Source of the DNA: Rheinheimera faecalis
Lineage (GTDB): Bacteria; Pseudomonadota; Gammaproteobacteria; Enterobacterales; Alteromonadaceae
DNA: 64,000 nucleotides
Assembly: GCF_021290965.1 (NCBI RefSeq)
Contig: NZ_JAJOYT010000003.1
Span: 248,001-312,000, forward strand
Direction of reading: 5' to 3'
Below, in pieces: positions 17,003-26,075 of the stretch. A program made the position numbers and the translations under genes. Position 1 is the stretch's first letter; every line of letters starts with the position of its first letter. Under the pieces are notes generated by a model. The model was not told where the DNA came from and did not search any database. It saw only the letters and a list, made by a program, of their open reading frames with translations.

Positions 17003-18523
17003 ATGCACCACTCTTTCATTTCTACCAAAAGCCGTTTTGTCAGCCTCAGTGTTTTGAGCTTGCTGATGGCCACTGCCCCTGTGTTGGCCGAGTCTTTGCT
17101 GATCCGTAATGTCAGCATTGTTAGTGACGGCAGCAGTGGAGACAATCCGCAACTTTCAGCTGCGCAGGATGTGCTGATTAATAACGGCAAAATTCAGGCT
17201 ATTGGCACCAGGCTCGGGCAGGCTGACCAACAGATTGATGCGACTGGTAAGTATCTGATCCCGGGGTTGATTGACAGCCATGTGCATTTAGATGGTGTGC
17301 CTGGCTACAAGGGCCATGATGCAAAAGATGAATCTATGCTGCAACAAGCCAGAACCCAGATGCCACGAAGCTATGCTTATTTTGGTTTTACCACTGTGCT
17401 GGATTTAACAGGCGATGCGAATTTTATTGCCAACTGGAACAGTGCAGCTGCAGGCCCCAAAGCCTATTTTTGTGCACCGGTGGTGATCCCTAATGGGTAT
17501 CCGGCGGTGTTTTTTGGTAAAGAAGGCCAGTTTCAACTGACGGGTAGCCAATACATGTTGTATGACCCGGCTCAGCCTGATGTGTATCCGGCCAGTTTTA
17601 ACAAGGAAGAGCATAGCCCAGAAGCCGTGGTGGCTTTAGCCAAACAACAGGGCGCCCGTTGTATCAAAGTATTTTATGAAACAGGTTTTGGCGCACAGCG
17701 TAACTTACCAGTGCCTTCTGTGACGCTGATGAAAGCTGTAGTTGCAGAGGCAAAACAGCAAGGGCTGCCCGTGTTTTTGCATGGCAATTCGCAGGCTGCT
17801 TATGAGTTTGCGCTCGACACAAAAGTAAATACGCTAGTGCATGGTTTATGGCACACCCATAAAGGTGCAGAGCCAGAGCATAATCACAGCAAACTGAATC
17901 GTATTGCCGATTTACTGGTGAAAGCCAATATAGCGGTTCAGCCGACCATTCAGGTGCTTTATGGTGAGCAGGAATTACTGAATCCGGCCTTTTTTCAAAA
18001 CCCACAAGTGCAGCATGCCATACCAAAACAACTGAGCCAGTGGTATCAAACTGAAGCAGGGCAGTGGATGAACAGGGAGCTGGCGGGTAACTTTGCGCCA
18101 GCACAAAATCCGGCAGAGCTATATCAGCAAATCAAACAGGCTTATCAGCAACCTCTGACCTTAGTGCGCCAGATGACTGCAGATTTAAACCAAAGAGGAG
18201 CTGTGTTGCAGTTTGGCAGCGACACGCCAAGTGGTCCTTTTTATAGTCAGTTTCCTGGCATCAATGGTCGCTGGGAAATGGATCGCTGGCTGGAAACTGG
18301 TTTGAGTTTATCTCAGCTGTTCAGCGCCATGACCAGTGGTAATGCCAAAGCTTTAGGCATGGAAGGCGAGATAGGTTTTGTTAAAGCAGGTTTAGATGCC
18401 GATTTGTTATTACTTGGCAGCAACCCGCTGCAGACGGTCACTGCTTATGATCAAATAGAGCTGGTGATCCTCAAAGGCAAACCACTGCAACGTGCTGAGT
18501 TGTCTGCTACTCAACAGCACTAA
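17003..18523 (+). CDS. Exported metal-dependent amidohydrolase
   Basis: 506 residues from ATG 17003 (AGGAAA upstream). A Sec signal peptide (about 1-29, ending VLAE) sends it to the periplasm. The amidohydrolase fold is clear: GLIDSHVHLDG (His93 and His95), a candidate metal-bridging Lys in CIKVFYETGFG, later metal histidines in FLHGNSQ and LVHGLWHTH, and the Asp of QFGSDTPSG. The C-terminus returns to the composite beta domain (GFVKAGLDADLLLLGSNPL). Relatives include imidazolonepropionase-like hydrolases and Xaa-Pro dipeptidases; the substrate is unknown. It is divergent from a membrane AraC regulator. Confidence 0.88.
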   Translation: MHHSFISTKSRFVSLSVLSLLMATAPVLAESLLIRNVSIVSDGSSGDNPQLSAAQDVLINNGKIQAIGTRLGQADQQIDATGKYLIPGLIDSHVHLDGVPGYKGHDAKDESMLQQARTQMPRSYAYFGFTTVLDLTGDANFIANWNSAAAGPKAYFCAPVVIPNGYPAVFFGKEGQFQLTGSQYMLYDPAQPDVYPASFNKEEHSPEAVVALAKQQGARCIKVFYETGFGAQRNLPVPSVTLMKAVVAEAKQQGLPVFLHGNSQAAYEFALDTKVNTLVHGLWHTHKGAEPEHNHSKLNRIADLLVKANIAVQPTIQVLYGEQELLNPAFFQNPQVQHAIPKQLSQWYQTEAGQWMNRELAGNFAPAQNPAELYQQIKQAYQQPLTLVRQMTADLNQRGAVLQFGSDTPSGPFYSQFPGINGRWEMDRWLETGLSLSQLFSAMTSGNAKALGMEGEIGFVKAGLDADLLLLGSNPLQTVTAYDQIELVILKGKPLQRAELSATQQH

Positions 18524-18552
18524 AAGCCTGCAGCACTCAAAGAGCTAGAAAA

Positions 18553-19608
18553 CTAAGCCTGTTGCCACTCTTTCACTAGTGTGGCAATCAGTGTTGCAGC
18601 CGGAAGTTCCCGTGCTAAAGCTGCAGCTTGTCCGGCCCATTGCACTGTAAAATCCTCGCTGCCATGTTTAGCTGCGGCAGCAACCAGGGCTTTGGCTGCG
18701 TCGTAGGCTATAGGGTAGTCGGGCAGTGGCGGCGCATTTACTTCGACTTCCTGATAAAAACTATTAGGCAAACCCCGGGCTGGCCGGCCTGAGATGACGC
18801 TGGTAAAGCGGGTTTGACTGGCCAAAGGGCTTTTCAGATTCGCTCTGTACAGCGCATTAGTGGCAGATTCAGGGCAGAGTAGAAAGGCAGTACCAAGCTG
18901 CACAGCACTGGCCCCTGCTGCCAGCATCTGCCCAATGGCTTTACCATGCATAATGCCACCAGCGGTAATCAGAGGTTTAGTAGTGCGTCCGCTCAGCGTT
19001 TGCAGCAGCGTTAAAGTATCAAGTTGTGAGTCGGGTTGCTTTGGATTAAACACCCCTCTGTGGCCGCCCGCTTCTATGCCCTGAGCCACTATGGCATCGA
19101 CGCCAGCGGCTTCAGCTTGCTGTAATTCATCAGGATTGGTCACACAAGCCAAAGTATAAATACCGGCCTGTTGTAAGGCTTGTACTGTGGCTGCGCCGGG
19201 CACACCAAAATGAAAACTGACCACTGCTGGTTTTTCTTCCAGCAGCATCTGTAGTACATCTGCTGCGACCAGAAAACTTAAATAAATCTCCTGCAGTGCT
19301 GTAGGTGCTGATGCAGAAAAACGGGCGAGAAAGGGAGCCAGATGCGCCAGCCATTGCTGCTCAAGGTCCGATTTAGCAACAGCAGGCTGATGGCAAAATA
19401 CATTGACGTTAAAGGGCTGGCTGGTAAGCAGCCTGGTGGCGCGGATCATGGCTCTGGCCTGTTCACAGCTACTGGCACCAATAGCGATGGAACCTAAAGC
19501 ACCGGCATTCGACACTGCTGCCGCCAGCTCTGGCGTCGAAACACCAGCCATAGGCGCCTGAATAATGGGATAGCGGATGCCTAATCGTTGGCAAAACTCA
19601 TTGTTCAT
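18553..19608 (-). CDS. Nitronate monooxygenase family protein
   Basis: 351 residues of the FMN-dependent NPD/2-nitropropane dioxygenase TIM-barrel family, which oxidises toxic alkyl nitronates. Signatures are [20 protein letters not shown] at the N-terminus, [24 protein letters not shown] (with the family His) and [27 protein letters not shown] for FMN phosphate binding. AGGAGA lies 7 nt before the start. It follows other redox genes on the same strand. Confidence 0.92.
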   Translation of the reverse strand: MNNEFCQRLGIRYPIIQAPMAGVSTPELAAAVSNAGALGSIAIGASSCEQARAMIRATRLLTSQPFNVNVFCHQPAVAKSDLEQQWLAHLAPFLARFSASAPTALQEIYLSFLVAADVLQMLLEEKPAVVSFHFGVPGAATVQALQQAGIYTLACVTNPDELQQAEAAGVDAIVAQGIEAGGHRGVFNPKQPDSQLDTLTLLQTLSGRTTKPLITAGGIMHGKAIGQMLAAGASAVQLGTAFLLCPESATNALYRANLKSPLASQTRFTSVISGRPARGLPNSFYQEVEVNAPPLPDYPIAYDAAKALVAAAAKHGSEDFTVQWAGQAAALARELPAATLIATLVKEWQQA

Positions 19609-19684
19609 GCTGCTCTCCTGCCTTAGATGATTGCTGTCAGGGCACTTATGTTACTAACAGATGTTACCGGACAGCTTTTGCATT

Positions 19685-20347
19685 TTACACTTGTGTGCCG
19701 CTGGCAATATCCTTTAATGCTTTTTTATAAGCCGCCACACTCTGACTACCGCTGATCAGGTATTGCTGGTTGATAAAGATGGCGGGCACCGACTGAATAC
19801 CCCATTTCCGCACTTGTAGCTGATGTGCTCGTACCTGAGTTTTACAGTGATCGGAGGCTAAAAAAGCCGATACTTCAGTGGCATCAAAACCTGCAGAGAC
19901 AGCAGCTTCTGTTAGCACCTTATGATCACTCAGATTTTTACCTTGGCTAAAATAGGCGGTAAACAAGGCCCGTTTCAATTCCAGTTGTTGACCTGACAGT
20001 TGTGCCCAATACATCAGCCTGTGACCGTCAAAGGTATTGTAGTAGTGACTGCGTTTTTCCATATTAAATTCAAAGCCAAGTTCCAGGCCTCTTTGGCTGA
20101 TATTTTGCTGATTGACCAGCACTTGTGCTTTGCTCAGACCATATTTGGCGGCGACATGAGTAAATTTTTCCAATCCGGCTGGCGGAGCGTCCGGATTTAA
20201 TTCAAAAGGTAAAAAGTGAATTTGGGCATCAAACTGCTGATTGGTTTCCTGCTTCAGCTCCTCTATGGCGTGCTGCAAGGCATAGAGGCCTATAACGCAC
20301 CAAGGGCATACCAGATCCGAGATAAAATCAATTTGTAGTGGTTTCAT
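19685..20347 (-). CDS. DsbA-family oxidoreductase, FrnE-like
   Basis: 220 residues of a cytoplasmic thioredoxin-fold protein with a helical insert, as in FrnE and 2-hydroxychromene-2-carboxylate isomerase relatives. The redox motif CPWC (Cys14, Cys17) lies at the end of the first strand, and the cis-Pro loop appears as IQSVPAIFIN. There is no signal peptide, which separates it from DsbA. It is grouped with a tautomerase and a quinone oxidoreductase gene on the same strand, suggesting a redox or electrophile stress role. Confidence 0.9.
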   Translation of the reverse strand: MKPLQIDFISDLVCPWCVIGLYALQHAIEELKQETNQQFDAQIHFLPFELNPDAPPAGLEKFTHVAAKYGLSKAQVLVNQQNISQRGLELGFEFNMEKRSHYYNTFDGHRLMYWAQLSGQQLELKRALFTAYFSQGKNLSDHKVLTEAAVSAGFDATEVSAFLASDHCKTQVRAHQLQVRKWGIQSVPAIFINQQYLISGSQSVAAYKKALKDIASGTQV

Positions 20348-20422
20348 TCTGAAGTTTTCCTGTTGTAATAGGGGTTGCGGATCAACCCGGCCTTTAAAGC
20401 CGGGTTTCGTCTGCTGAAGGTA

Positions 20423-20629
20423 TTAACCTGGATTCTGGCGACGGTATTCGGTGGTGGTAAGACCGGCGTACCCCCAGTTATCTGTGTCTACTTCTTCAAT
20501 CACTATGTGAGTCAGTTCTGGCTTTTTGGCCATCACCCGCTGCAGTGTTTCTGTCATTTCGGCGATGACCTGAGCTTTTTGCTCGCGGGTAACGCTGTCT
20601 TTGGTTATACGTAAGTTGATAAAAGGCAT
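20423..20629 (-). CDS. 4-oxalocrotonate tautomerase family protein
   Basis: 68 residues. Pro2 directly after the start Met (MPFINLRITKDSV) would be the catalytic N-terminal proline once Met is removed. AGAGGAAA stands upstream. Small tautomerases of this kind act on keto-enol substrates and can dehalogenate; the actual substrate is unknown. Its neighbours are the FrnE-like and quinone oxidoreductase genes. Confidence 0.88.
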   Translation of the reverse strand: MPFINLRITKDSVTREQKAQVIAEMTETLQRVMAKKPELTHIVIEEVDTDNWGYAGLTTTEYRRQNPG

Positions 20630-20668
20630 AGTATTTTCCTCTTTGAATGCTGTGGGTTAGTTGGGTTA

Positions 20669-21703
20669 TTAATAAGCCCAGGGCATCAGAACAACTGCGC
20701 CTTTGGCTTTGTTGGTAGCAACCAGCTCGTGAGCTTTGGCGGCTTCACTCAGCGGTAACACTGTGTCGACTACGGTTTTAATCACACCGGCCCGCACCTG
20801 CTCCAGCCAGATCTGCAAATCTTCAATGTCAGCCATCAGGGTGCCGCGAATTTGTTTTTGGCTGAAAAAGAAGTTACGGATATCAAACTTCACTTCGGTT
20901 CCGGCCATAAAACCCATGGCGACTACTATGCCAAAAGGTTTGACTGCAGCTATGGTATTGCCGAAGCCGTCACCACCAATGCTGTCGATCGCCACGTCCA
21001 CGCCAGCGCCATTGGTCCAACGCGTGATGGCTTCATTAAAGTCTTCGTTTGTGGTGTTGATCAAAAGGTCCACTCCAAGGGCTTTTACGACGTCGGCGGA
21101 CTCCTGAGTGCGCACTGTAGTGGCCACTTTGGCACCCAAAGCTTTGGCGACCTGAATGCTCATCAAGCCAGTGCTGGATGCACCTGCATGCACTAACACG
21201 GTTTGACCGGCTTTCACTTCACCGACAATTTGCACGGCGCGCACAGCAGTCAGCAAAGTGACAGGTAAAGACACGGATTGCTCAGGTGGTAAGCCGCTGC
21301 TGTCATGCACCACCCAGGCGGCAGGTACTGTGATGTACTGGGCATAAGTGCCAGTCAGATGCAGGCCAGGCAAGGAGTAACTTGGTGCTGCTGTGGCTGG
21401 ACGTATAGCTGCATCAGCTGGGTCTTTGGCATAACCCGGCATAGCTATCACTCTGTCTCCGGTTTTAAAACCTGTGACACCCTGACCCAGGCCTGCAATT
21501 TCGCCCGCTGCGTCCATGCCCAACACATGAGGGAAAGACAAAGCCGGGTTCACACTGCCTTCGCGGATATAGTGATCCAGTCTGTTCACCGTAGCGGCCA
21601 GCACTTTGATCAGAACGTGCCCAGGAGCCGGCACTGGGGTTGGCAGTTCCATCAGTTCAAGCACTTCAGGGCCACCAAATTTATTTATTACTGCTGCTTT
21701 CAT
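20669..21703 (-). CDS. NADPH-dependent quinone oxidoreductase-type MDR protein
   Basis: 344 residues of the zinc-free medium-chain dehydrogenase/reductase family. The start at ATG 21703 has GGAGAT 6 nt upstream and gives MKAAVINKFGGPEVLELME, the family N-terminus; the longer frame adds 22 unrelated residues. The nucleotide-binding region reads TVLVHAGASSTGLMSIQVAK. PHVLGMDAAGEIAGLGQGV marks the catalytic domain. It is divergent from a LysR gene that probably controls it, along with the tautomerase and FrnE-like genes. Confidence 0.9.
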   Translation of the reverse strand: MKAAVINKFGGPEVLELMELPTPVPAPGHVLIKVLAATVNRLDHYIREGSVNPALSFPHVLGMDAAGEIAGLGQGVTGFKTGDRVIAMPGYAKDPADAAIRPATAAPSYSLPGLHLTGTYAQYITVPAAWVVHDSSGLPPEQSVSLPVTLLTAVRAVQIVGEVKAGQTVLVHAGASSTGLMSIQVAKALGAKVATTVRTQESADVVKALGVDLLINTTNEDFNEAITRWTNGAGVDVAIDSIGGDGFGNTIAAVKPFGIVVAMGFMAGTEVKFDIRNFFFSQKQIRGTLMADIEDLQIWLEQVRAGVIKTVVDTVLPLSEAAKAHELVATNKAKGAVVLMPWAY

Positions 21704-21889
21704 ATCGTCATCTCCATAGAGGACTTTGCTAATGGACTGGGCTTGTTCCCATGCTGTTCTGATGAACAAGGAGCGAAGCTATTGCAGTAGTGGTTTGACA
21801 CATCGTCTTCGCCACAGCTGATGACGACTACTATATTTGTGATGTAGAGTTACAAAAATAGGGTTTCAATCACTTCAGTTGATACCTTG

Positions 21890-21937
21890 TGTAACAAATG
21901 CTGTAATAAATGGCGTAATGAATGGTGTAGCAAATAA
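21890..21937 (+). repeat. Four 12-bp tandem repeats abutting a LysR start codon
   Basis: Units TGTAACAAATGC, TGTAATAAATGG, CGTAATGAATGG and TGTAGCAAATAA run without gaps from 21890, and the last base of the array is the A of the LysR ATG. No Shine-Dalgarno is seen. In the LysR frame the array holds a stop codon (21928-21930), so it is not coding. It may be an autoregulatory site. Confidence 0.7.
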
Positions 21938-22860
21938 TGAAACGACACTTTGATGATATTCAGCTGGGAAGCATTGAATTGTTTTGTTTAGCGGCTGAAG
22001 CGGGCAGTTTTAGCGCTGCAGCACTGGAGGCTGGGGTAACGCCTGCGGCTGTCAGCCGATCCATTTCCAGACTGGAAGAACGTCTGGCCGTGCGGCTTTT
22101 TGTCCGTACTACCCGCAGTATCCGGCTGACCGAAGCAGGCAGAGCTTATTTTGAGCAATGCCGTCAGGCCTTAGCGCAGCTGATAGAGGCTGAGCGGGAG
22201 GCGATGGGAAAACAAAGTCAGGCGGCAGGAACCTTAAGACTCAGTGTGCCTACGACCTATGGCCATCACCGTATATTGCCTTTATTGCCGTTGTTTCGTG
22301 CCAGCCATCCTGATGTCAAAGTGGATATTCACTTAAGTAACAGAAACATAGATTTTGTCAGCGAAGGTTATGATATGGCGATCCGGGTCAGAGCTTTGCC
22401 GGACTCAGGCCTGATTGCCCGCCATCTGGAAGATGCAGCTCTGGTTGTGGTGGCAACCAAGTCATATCTGGCGGCAAAAGGCACTCCTGTCACCCTGGAT
22501 GATTTAGCTTTGCATGACTGCATTCAGTTTGAATTGCCAAGCAGTGGCCGTCGTATTCCCTGGTTATTTCAGGATCAAGGCAAAGAACTGGAAATTCTGG
22601 CGCAAGGTGGCTATTGCCTGTCGGAAGACGTGTTAGGTGGTGTGACTTTGGCTAAAAATGGCGCCGGCTTATTTCAGACCTATAAATTTGTCGTCGAAAA
22701 GGAGCTGCAAAGTGGCGAGCTGGTGCAGGTGCTGACGCCTTATCAGGGCCGATCCCGACCTTTTACTTTGTTGTATCCGCACAACAGGCATATACCACTT
22801 AGGCTCAGGGCTTTTATTGATTTTCTGATGGAGTACCGCGCCTTGTGGGCGACTCAATAA
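21937..22860 (+). CDS. LysR family transcriptional regulator
   Basis: 307 residues. The N-terminal HTH (about residues 8-65) reads IELFCLAAEAGSFSAAALEA, VTPAAVSRSISRLEERL; the rest is the substrate-binding-type effector domain (PTTYGHHRILPLLPLF, YDMAIRVRALPDSGL). It is divergent from the quinone oxidoreductase gene, whose operon is the likely target. The start has no ribosome site; instead a 12-bp tandem repeat reaches the ATG. Confidence 0.92.
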   Translation: MKRHFDDIQLGSIELFCLAAEAGSFSAAALEAGVTPAAVSRSISRLEERLAVRLFVRTTRSIRLTEAGRAYFEQCRQALAQLIEAEREAMGKQSQAAGTLRLSVPTTYGHHRILPLLPLFRASHPDVKVDIHLSNRNIDFVSEGYDMAIRVRALPDSGLIARHLEDAALVVVATKSYLAAKGTPVTLDDLALHDCIQFELPSSGRRIPWLFQDQGKELEILAQGGYCLSEDVLGGVTLAKNGAGLFQTYKFVVEKELQSGELVQVLTPYQGRSRPFTLLYPHNRHIPLRLRAFIDFLMEYRALWATQ

Positions 22861-22862
22861 AT

Positions 22863-23744
22863 TCAGGTGTTTATCACCAGCTGTTGTACTAATTCAATCA
22901 CAGCTTTGAGTTGAGGCTGCAGCATTCGGTCTGGTTGGCAGGAAAACCACAGTTTCACCTGCTGATCGGTTTGGCCAAGCAATTGCACTTCGCCTTTTAG
23001 TTCAGCATCCAAAGCGCTGTCGGCATGCAATAAACCTATGCCCACAGCACCTGCTATCAGGGCTCTGGTCATCTGTTCCTGATCCACTTTAATGACTTTT
23101 TCCGGATAAAAAGCATGGCGTGCGAAAAGCCCTGCCGCAGCCCGGCCACAGCAAGTGTCCGGCTCTGGTAAGACCCATGGCAACTGGGCCAGTTGTTGCC
23201 AGTCAGGCTGGGTGTCTTTATTCACCCATGCAGCTGGCGCCGCAATATAAATACCATAACTGTCCACTTCAATATGATGCAGCGCCGGATCTGGCTTGGC
23301 ACTGGTATAAAATCCGGCGTCGATTTTGCCTTGCGCAAGCGCTTGCTGTATTTCTACTGAGCTGCCGTAGTGCATGCGGATGTCTAACTCTGGGTAAAGC
23401 GTTGAAAGCTGATTCAGTAGTTGCCCGAGTAATTTAGCGCTGGATCCACGGTTGGATCCGAGCCGGACACAACCATGCAATTCGCCTTTTAAACGTTTGG
23501 CATCCAGCAACAATTCCTTTTGCAGTTGCAGCAGTTGTTCGGCTTTGCTTAATAAGGCCAAACCCTGAGCACTCAGGCTCATACCTTTGGCTGTGCGGTT
23601 AAACAGCTGTAATCCCAGTTCATCCTCCAGCGCTTTAATATGGGCGCTGACAGCTGGTTGACTTAAAAACAACAGTTCAGAAGCTTTAGTGATACTGCCT
23701 TCGGCTGCTACTGTGACAAAGGTTTTTAGCTGATAAATATCCAC
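22863..23744 (-). CDS. LysR family transcriptional regulator
   Basis: 293 residues starting at GTG 23744, which has GGAG 8 nt upstream and gives the standard N-terminus (V/M)DIYQLKTFVTVAAEGSI; the open frame upstream is out of keeping with LysR proteins. HTH at FLSQPAVSAHIKALEDEL; effector domain from about residue 90. It lies 32 bp after the DUF2938 gene on the same strand, so it may be co-transcribed with the two membrane protein genes. It meets the other LysR gene tail to tail. Confidence 0.9.
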   Translation of the reverse strand: MDIYQLKTFVTVAAEGSITKASELLFLSQPAVSAHIKALEDELGLQLFNRTAKGMSLSAQGLALLSKAEQLLQLQKELLLDAKRLKGELHGCVRLGSNRGSSAKLLGQLLNQLSTLYPELDIRMHYGSSVEIQQALAQGKIDAGFYTSAKPDPALHHIEVDSYGIYIAAPAAWVNKDTQPDWQQLAQLPWVLPEPDTCCGRAAAGLFARHAFYPEKVIKVDQEQMTRALIAGAVGIGLLHADSALDAELKGEVQLLGQTDQQVKLWFSCQPDRMLQPQLKAVIELVQQLVINT

Positions 23745-23776
23745 ACACCAGACTCCAAAAGGCAGAACATTGAAGT

Positions 23777-24268
23777 TTATAGCATAACGAATAACAGACC
23801 GGACAAATACAAGCCAAGACCAAAAACGCTGTGAGTCAGCAAGCTTTTCATGCGGGCTTTTGCTGGTGAAGGTGTTTTTGCTGCAGCTATGCCGGAACCT
23901 AATGCGGGCTGCATCAGAAAAAAAGGAAATACCACAGTACCAACGCCCACCAACAGTGCCAGCCACAAGCTGGGATTTTGCAGCCATAAGCCATCATTAG
24001 GTAAAATCAGCAGCAGCGCAAACAGAATACCAATGACGTAATGACTCAGCCAGCCAATCAGGCATTCAGCCTTTTGTGGTGCGGCTTTGCCAATGCTTTG
24101 ATGCCGGAATACGCCAGATCTCATATGGCCAATCCAGCGACCGACCAGACAAAAACTCATCGAAGGCACTTTAAACACAGTGCTCAGTAGCCAGACCCAT
24201 AAATCCATCACTAAAGTGGCGCCAGTACCAATGAGTATGGCTGCTGTCAGTTGTTGCAGTTCAATCAT
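23777..24268 (-). CDS. DUF2938 family membrane protein
   Basis: 163 residues with about four hydrophobic segments (AAILIGTGATLVMDLWVWLL, GWLSHYVIGILFALLLIL, LWLALLVGVGTVVFPFFL and a C-terminal one). It resembles DUF2938, a family of unknown function often next to LysR regulators and DUF2798 proteins, as here. A strong GGAGG stands before the start. Confidence 0.8.
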   Translation of the reverse strand: MIELQQLTAAILIGTGATLVMDLWVWLLSTVFKVPSMSFCLVGRWIGHMRSGVFRHQSIGKAAPQKAECLIGWLSHYVIGILFALLLILPNDGLWLQNPSLWLALLVGVGTVVFPFFLMQPALGSGIAAAKTPSPAKARMKSLLTHSVFGLGLYLSGLLFVML

Positions 24269-24283
24269 GAGCTAATCCTCCAG

Positions 24284-24535
24284 TCAGACCAGGCCGTTTT
24301 GCTTAGGTGCGCTAATCACCAAAGTAACAAGTTTGCGTACCAGTGGCGTCACCAGCACTATGGTTGGAAAGGCAATGACAAAGGCGGCAGACCAGGCTTT
24401 CAGCCAGAGAAACAGCAGGTCAGTCACCCAACCCAGGTTCAGCGCTGTGATACAAAACGACATCACTCCGGACATCAGTAACGACATAAAAAATGAAAAT
24501 ACATAGGGGCTATAGCGGCTTGGGATCATCATCAT
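24284..24535 (-). CDS. DUF2798 family membrane protein
   Basis: 83 residues with two transmembrane helices (FFMSLLMSGVMSFCITAL and SAAFVIAFPTIVLVTPLV), the DUF2798 pattern. Function unknown. It is the first gene of an operon with the DUF2938 and LysR genes. The start could be any of three consecutive ATG codons (24535, 24532, 24529); GGAAG upstream favours the later ones. Confidence 0.75.
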   Translation of the reverse strand: MMMIPSRYSPYVFSFFMSLLMSGVMSFCITALNLGWVTDLLFLWLKAWSAAFVIAFPTIVLVTPLVRKLVTLVISAPKQNGLV

Positions 24536-24880
24536 CAGCTTCCAGTATGTGTTTAAGGTTTAGGTGCTTTTGTAAAGCAAAGCACCGGACAAGGCATAGT
24601 CTGCGCTTACTCTGATTTCTGATCCAATTGCATCTTTGGAAGGGAGGCCTCAGCTTTCCTGAGGTCTTAACAGTAGGCTTTGGCCGAACAGCCAGAGTCT
24701 GTAGCTATGAGCACTTATTACAGAGTGTGAGTTGTTGTCTTCATACGCTTTATCAGCTTAGGCTAAAGCCTGAATCCACTACTCTTTGTGTCTTTTTAAT
24801 GGGATGGCAGCAGCACACTCAAAGAGCTGTACCTGATCACATATTGACGGCTATGATTCTGCAATAAACGGACAAAGGGC
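24536..24880. other. Non-coding stretch between two minus-strand units
   Basis: It should hold the promoter of the DUF2798 operon near 24540-24620. CCTCAG/CTGAGG (24648-24664) forms a short hairpin of unknown role. A 79-codon open frame on the plus strand looks non-coding. I see nothing else. Confidence 0.45.
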
Positions 24881-25858
24881 TCAGCTGTCGGAGAATACGC
24901 CGGTTTGATTGCGGCCCTGAGTTTTAGCTTTGTAGAGCACCTGATCTGCGGCTTCGAGCAGGTGTTTTTTATCATTGAACTTTTCAGCGCTGGCCAAACC
25001 TATACTGACGGTTAACTGACGCAGCGGCCATTCATGATTGGCGACCACCAGTCTTAACTTTTCCAGGGTTTTGTAAGCCGATACTCTGTCTGTACCAGGT
25101 AAAATCAGTACAAACTCCTCACCCCCATAACGGGCGAAAAAGTCATAGTTTCTGCAATGCTGCTGAAACAGACTGGCTACTTCACTCAGTGCCTGATCGC
25201 CTGCCGCATGGCCAAAGCTGTCGTTAAAGCTTTTAAAATGATCAATATCTATCAGAGCCAGCGTGAAAGGCTGCCCTGTTCTTTGCCAGCGGGAAAATTC
25301 AGCCTCAAATTTCTGATCAAAAGCTCGCCTGTTATTTACCCCTGTCAGCGCATCGGTCAGACTGGTGAGATGGAGCTGCTCGCTTAATTTCTTTAACTCC
25401 AGCATAGCAATCACTTGCCTGGAAAGGGCTTGTAAAGAGTCAATTTGTTTTTGGTTCAGTTGCTTAGGTACATAATCAAAGACACAGATAGTGCCTATAA
25501 CAAAACCTTCAGGGTCAATCAAAGGCGAGCCTGCGTAGAATCTGTATCCTGGTGCCGAAGCCACCATAGGATGAGTATTGAACCTAGAGTCGAGGCTGGC
25601 ATCTGGCACAACCATTACAGCGTTCGGTGCTTCCATCGCATAACCACAAAACGATTCCCGGCGTAAAACAGAGTGGCCAGCAATACCAAGTTTTGCGATT
25701 AAATTAAGCTCTGTATCATCAGCCTTTGTCACCATAGCCACTGGCGCGTCGCAAATATAGCTGGCCAATTGGATGATATCCTGCAGGCTTTGCTCTGCGT
25801 TAGCTGGCTCATGAATGCTTTTACCTGCCAAAGCCTGGGCTACTAAACTAAAGGCCAT
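24881..25858 (-). CDS. GAF-GGDEF diguanylate cyclase
   Basis: 325 residues from ATG 25858, chosen because AGGGG lies 7 nt upstream (an alternative ATG at 25939 adds 27 residues). An N-terminal GAF-type sensor domain (about 25-155, with DAPVAMVTKADDTELNLIA and FYAGSPLIDPEGFVIGTICV) precedes a GGDEF domain with active site GGEEF. RNYD five residues before it is an intact I-site for product inhibition by c-di-GMP. It would make c-di-GMP in response to a small-molecule signal. It is a single gene. Confidence 0.92.
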   Translation of the reverse strand: MAFSLVAQALAGKSIHEPANAEQSLQDIIQLASYICDAPVAMVTKADDTELNLIAKLGIAGHSVLRRESFCGYAMEAPNAVMVVPDASLDSRFNTHPMVASAPGYRFYAGSPLIDPEGFVIGTICVFDYVPKQLNQKQIDSLQALSRQVIAMLELKKLSEQLHLTSLTDALTGVNNRRAFDQKFEAEFSRWQRTGQPFTLALIDIDHFKSFNDSFGHAAGDQALSEVASLFQQHCRNYDFFARYGGEEFVLILPGTDRVSAYKTLEKLRLVVANHEWPLRQLTVSIGLASAEKFNDKKHLLEAADQVLYKAKTQGRNQTGVFSDS

Positions 25859-26075
25859 ATGATTTCCCCTTTCATGTTCGGCGCCTTCTGGCTGCTTGCC
25901 TAAAAAACATGAATTAAGCCGTTGATTTAACTCTAGCATAGCTCTGTCTAACTTGGGGTTATCTGTTAAAAAGTTCCAGAATACAGAATTGCGGTCTGAT
26001 GCCTATAGGGGCTAGCCGAGGCTCTATGTTGCTGTTAGGCTGGCTCTGTAAAAGGAATTTTTGAATGGAGTCAAA

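Noticed and set aside
23745-23987. 81-residue N-terminal extension of the second LysR protein
   Set aside because: LysR HTH domains begin within a few residues of the start; GTG 23744 with GGAG upstream fits, and the extension overlaps the DUF2938 gene.
24628-24867. 79-codon plus-strand open frame between the DUF2798 and GGDEF genes
   Set aside because: Unusual composition, no ribosome site and no family pattern.
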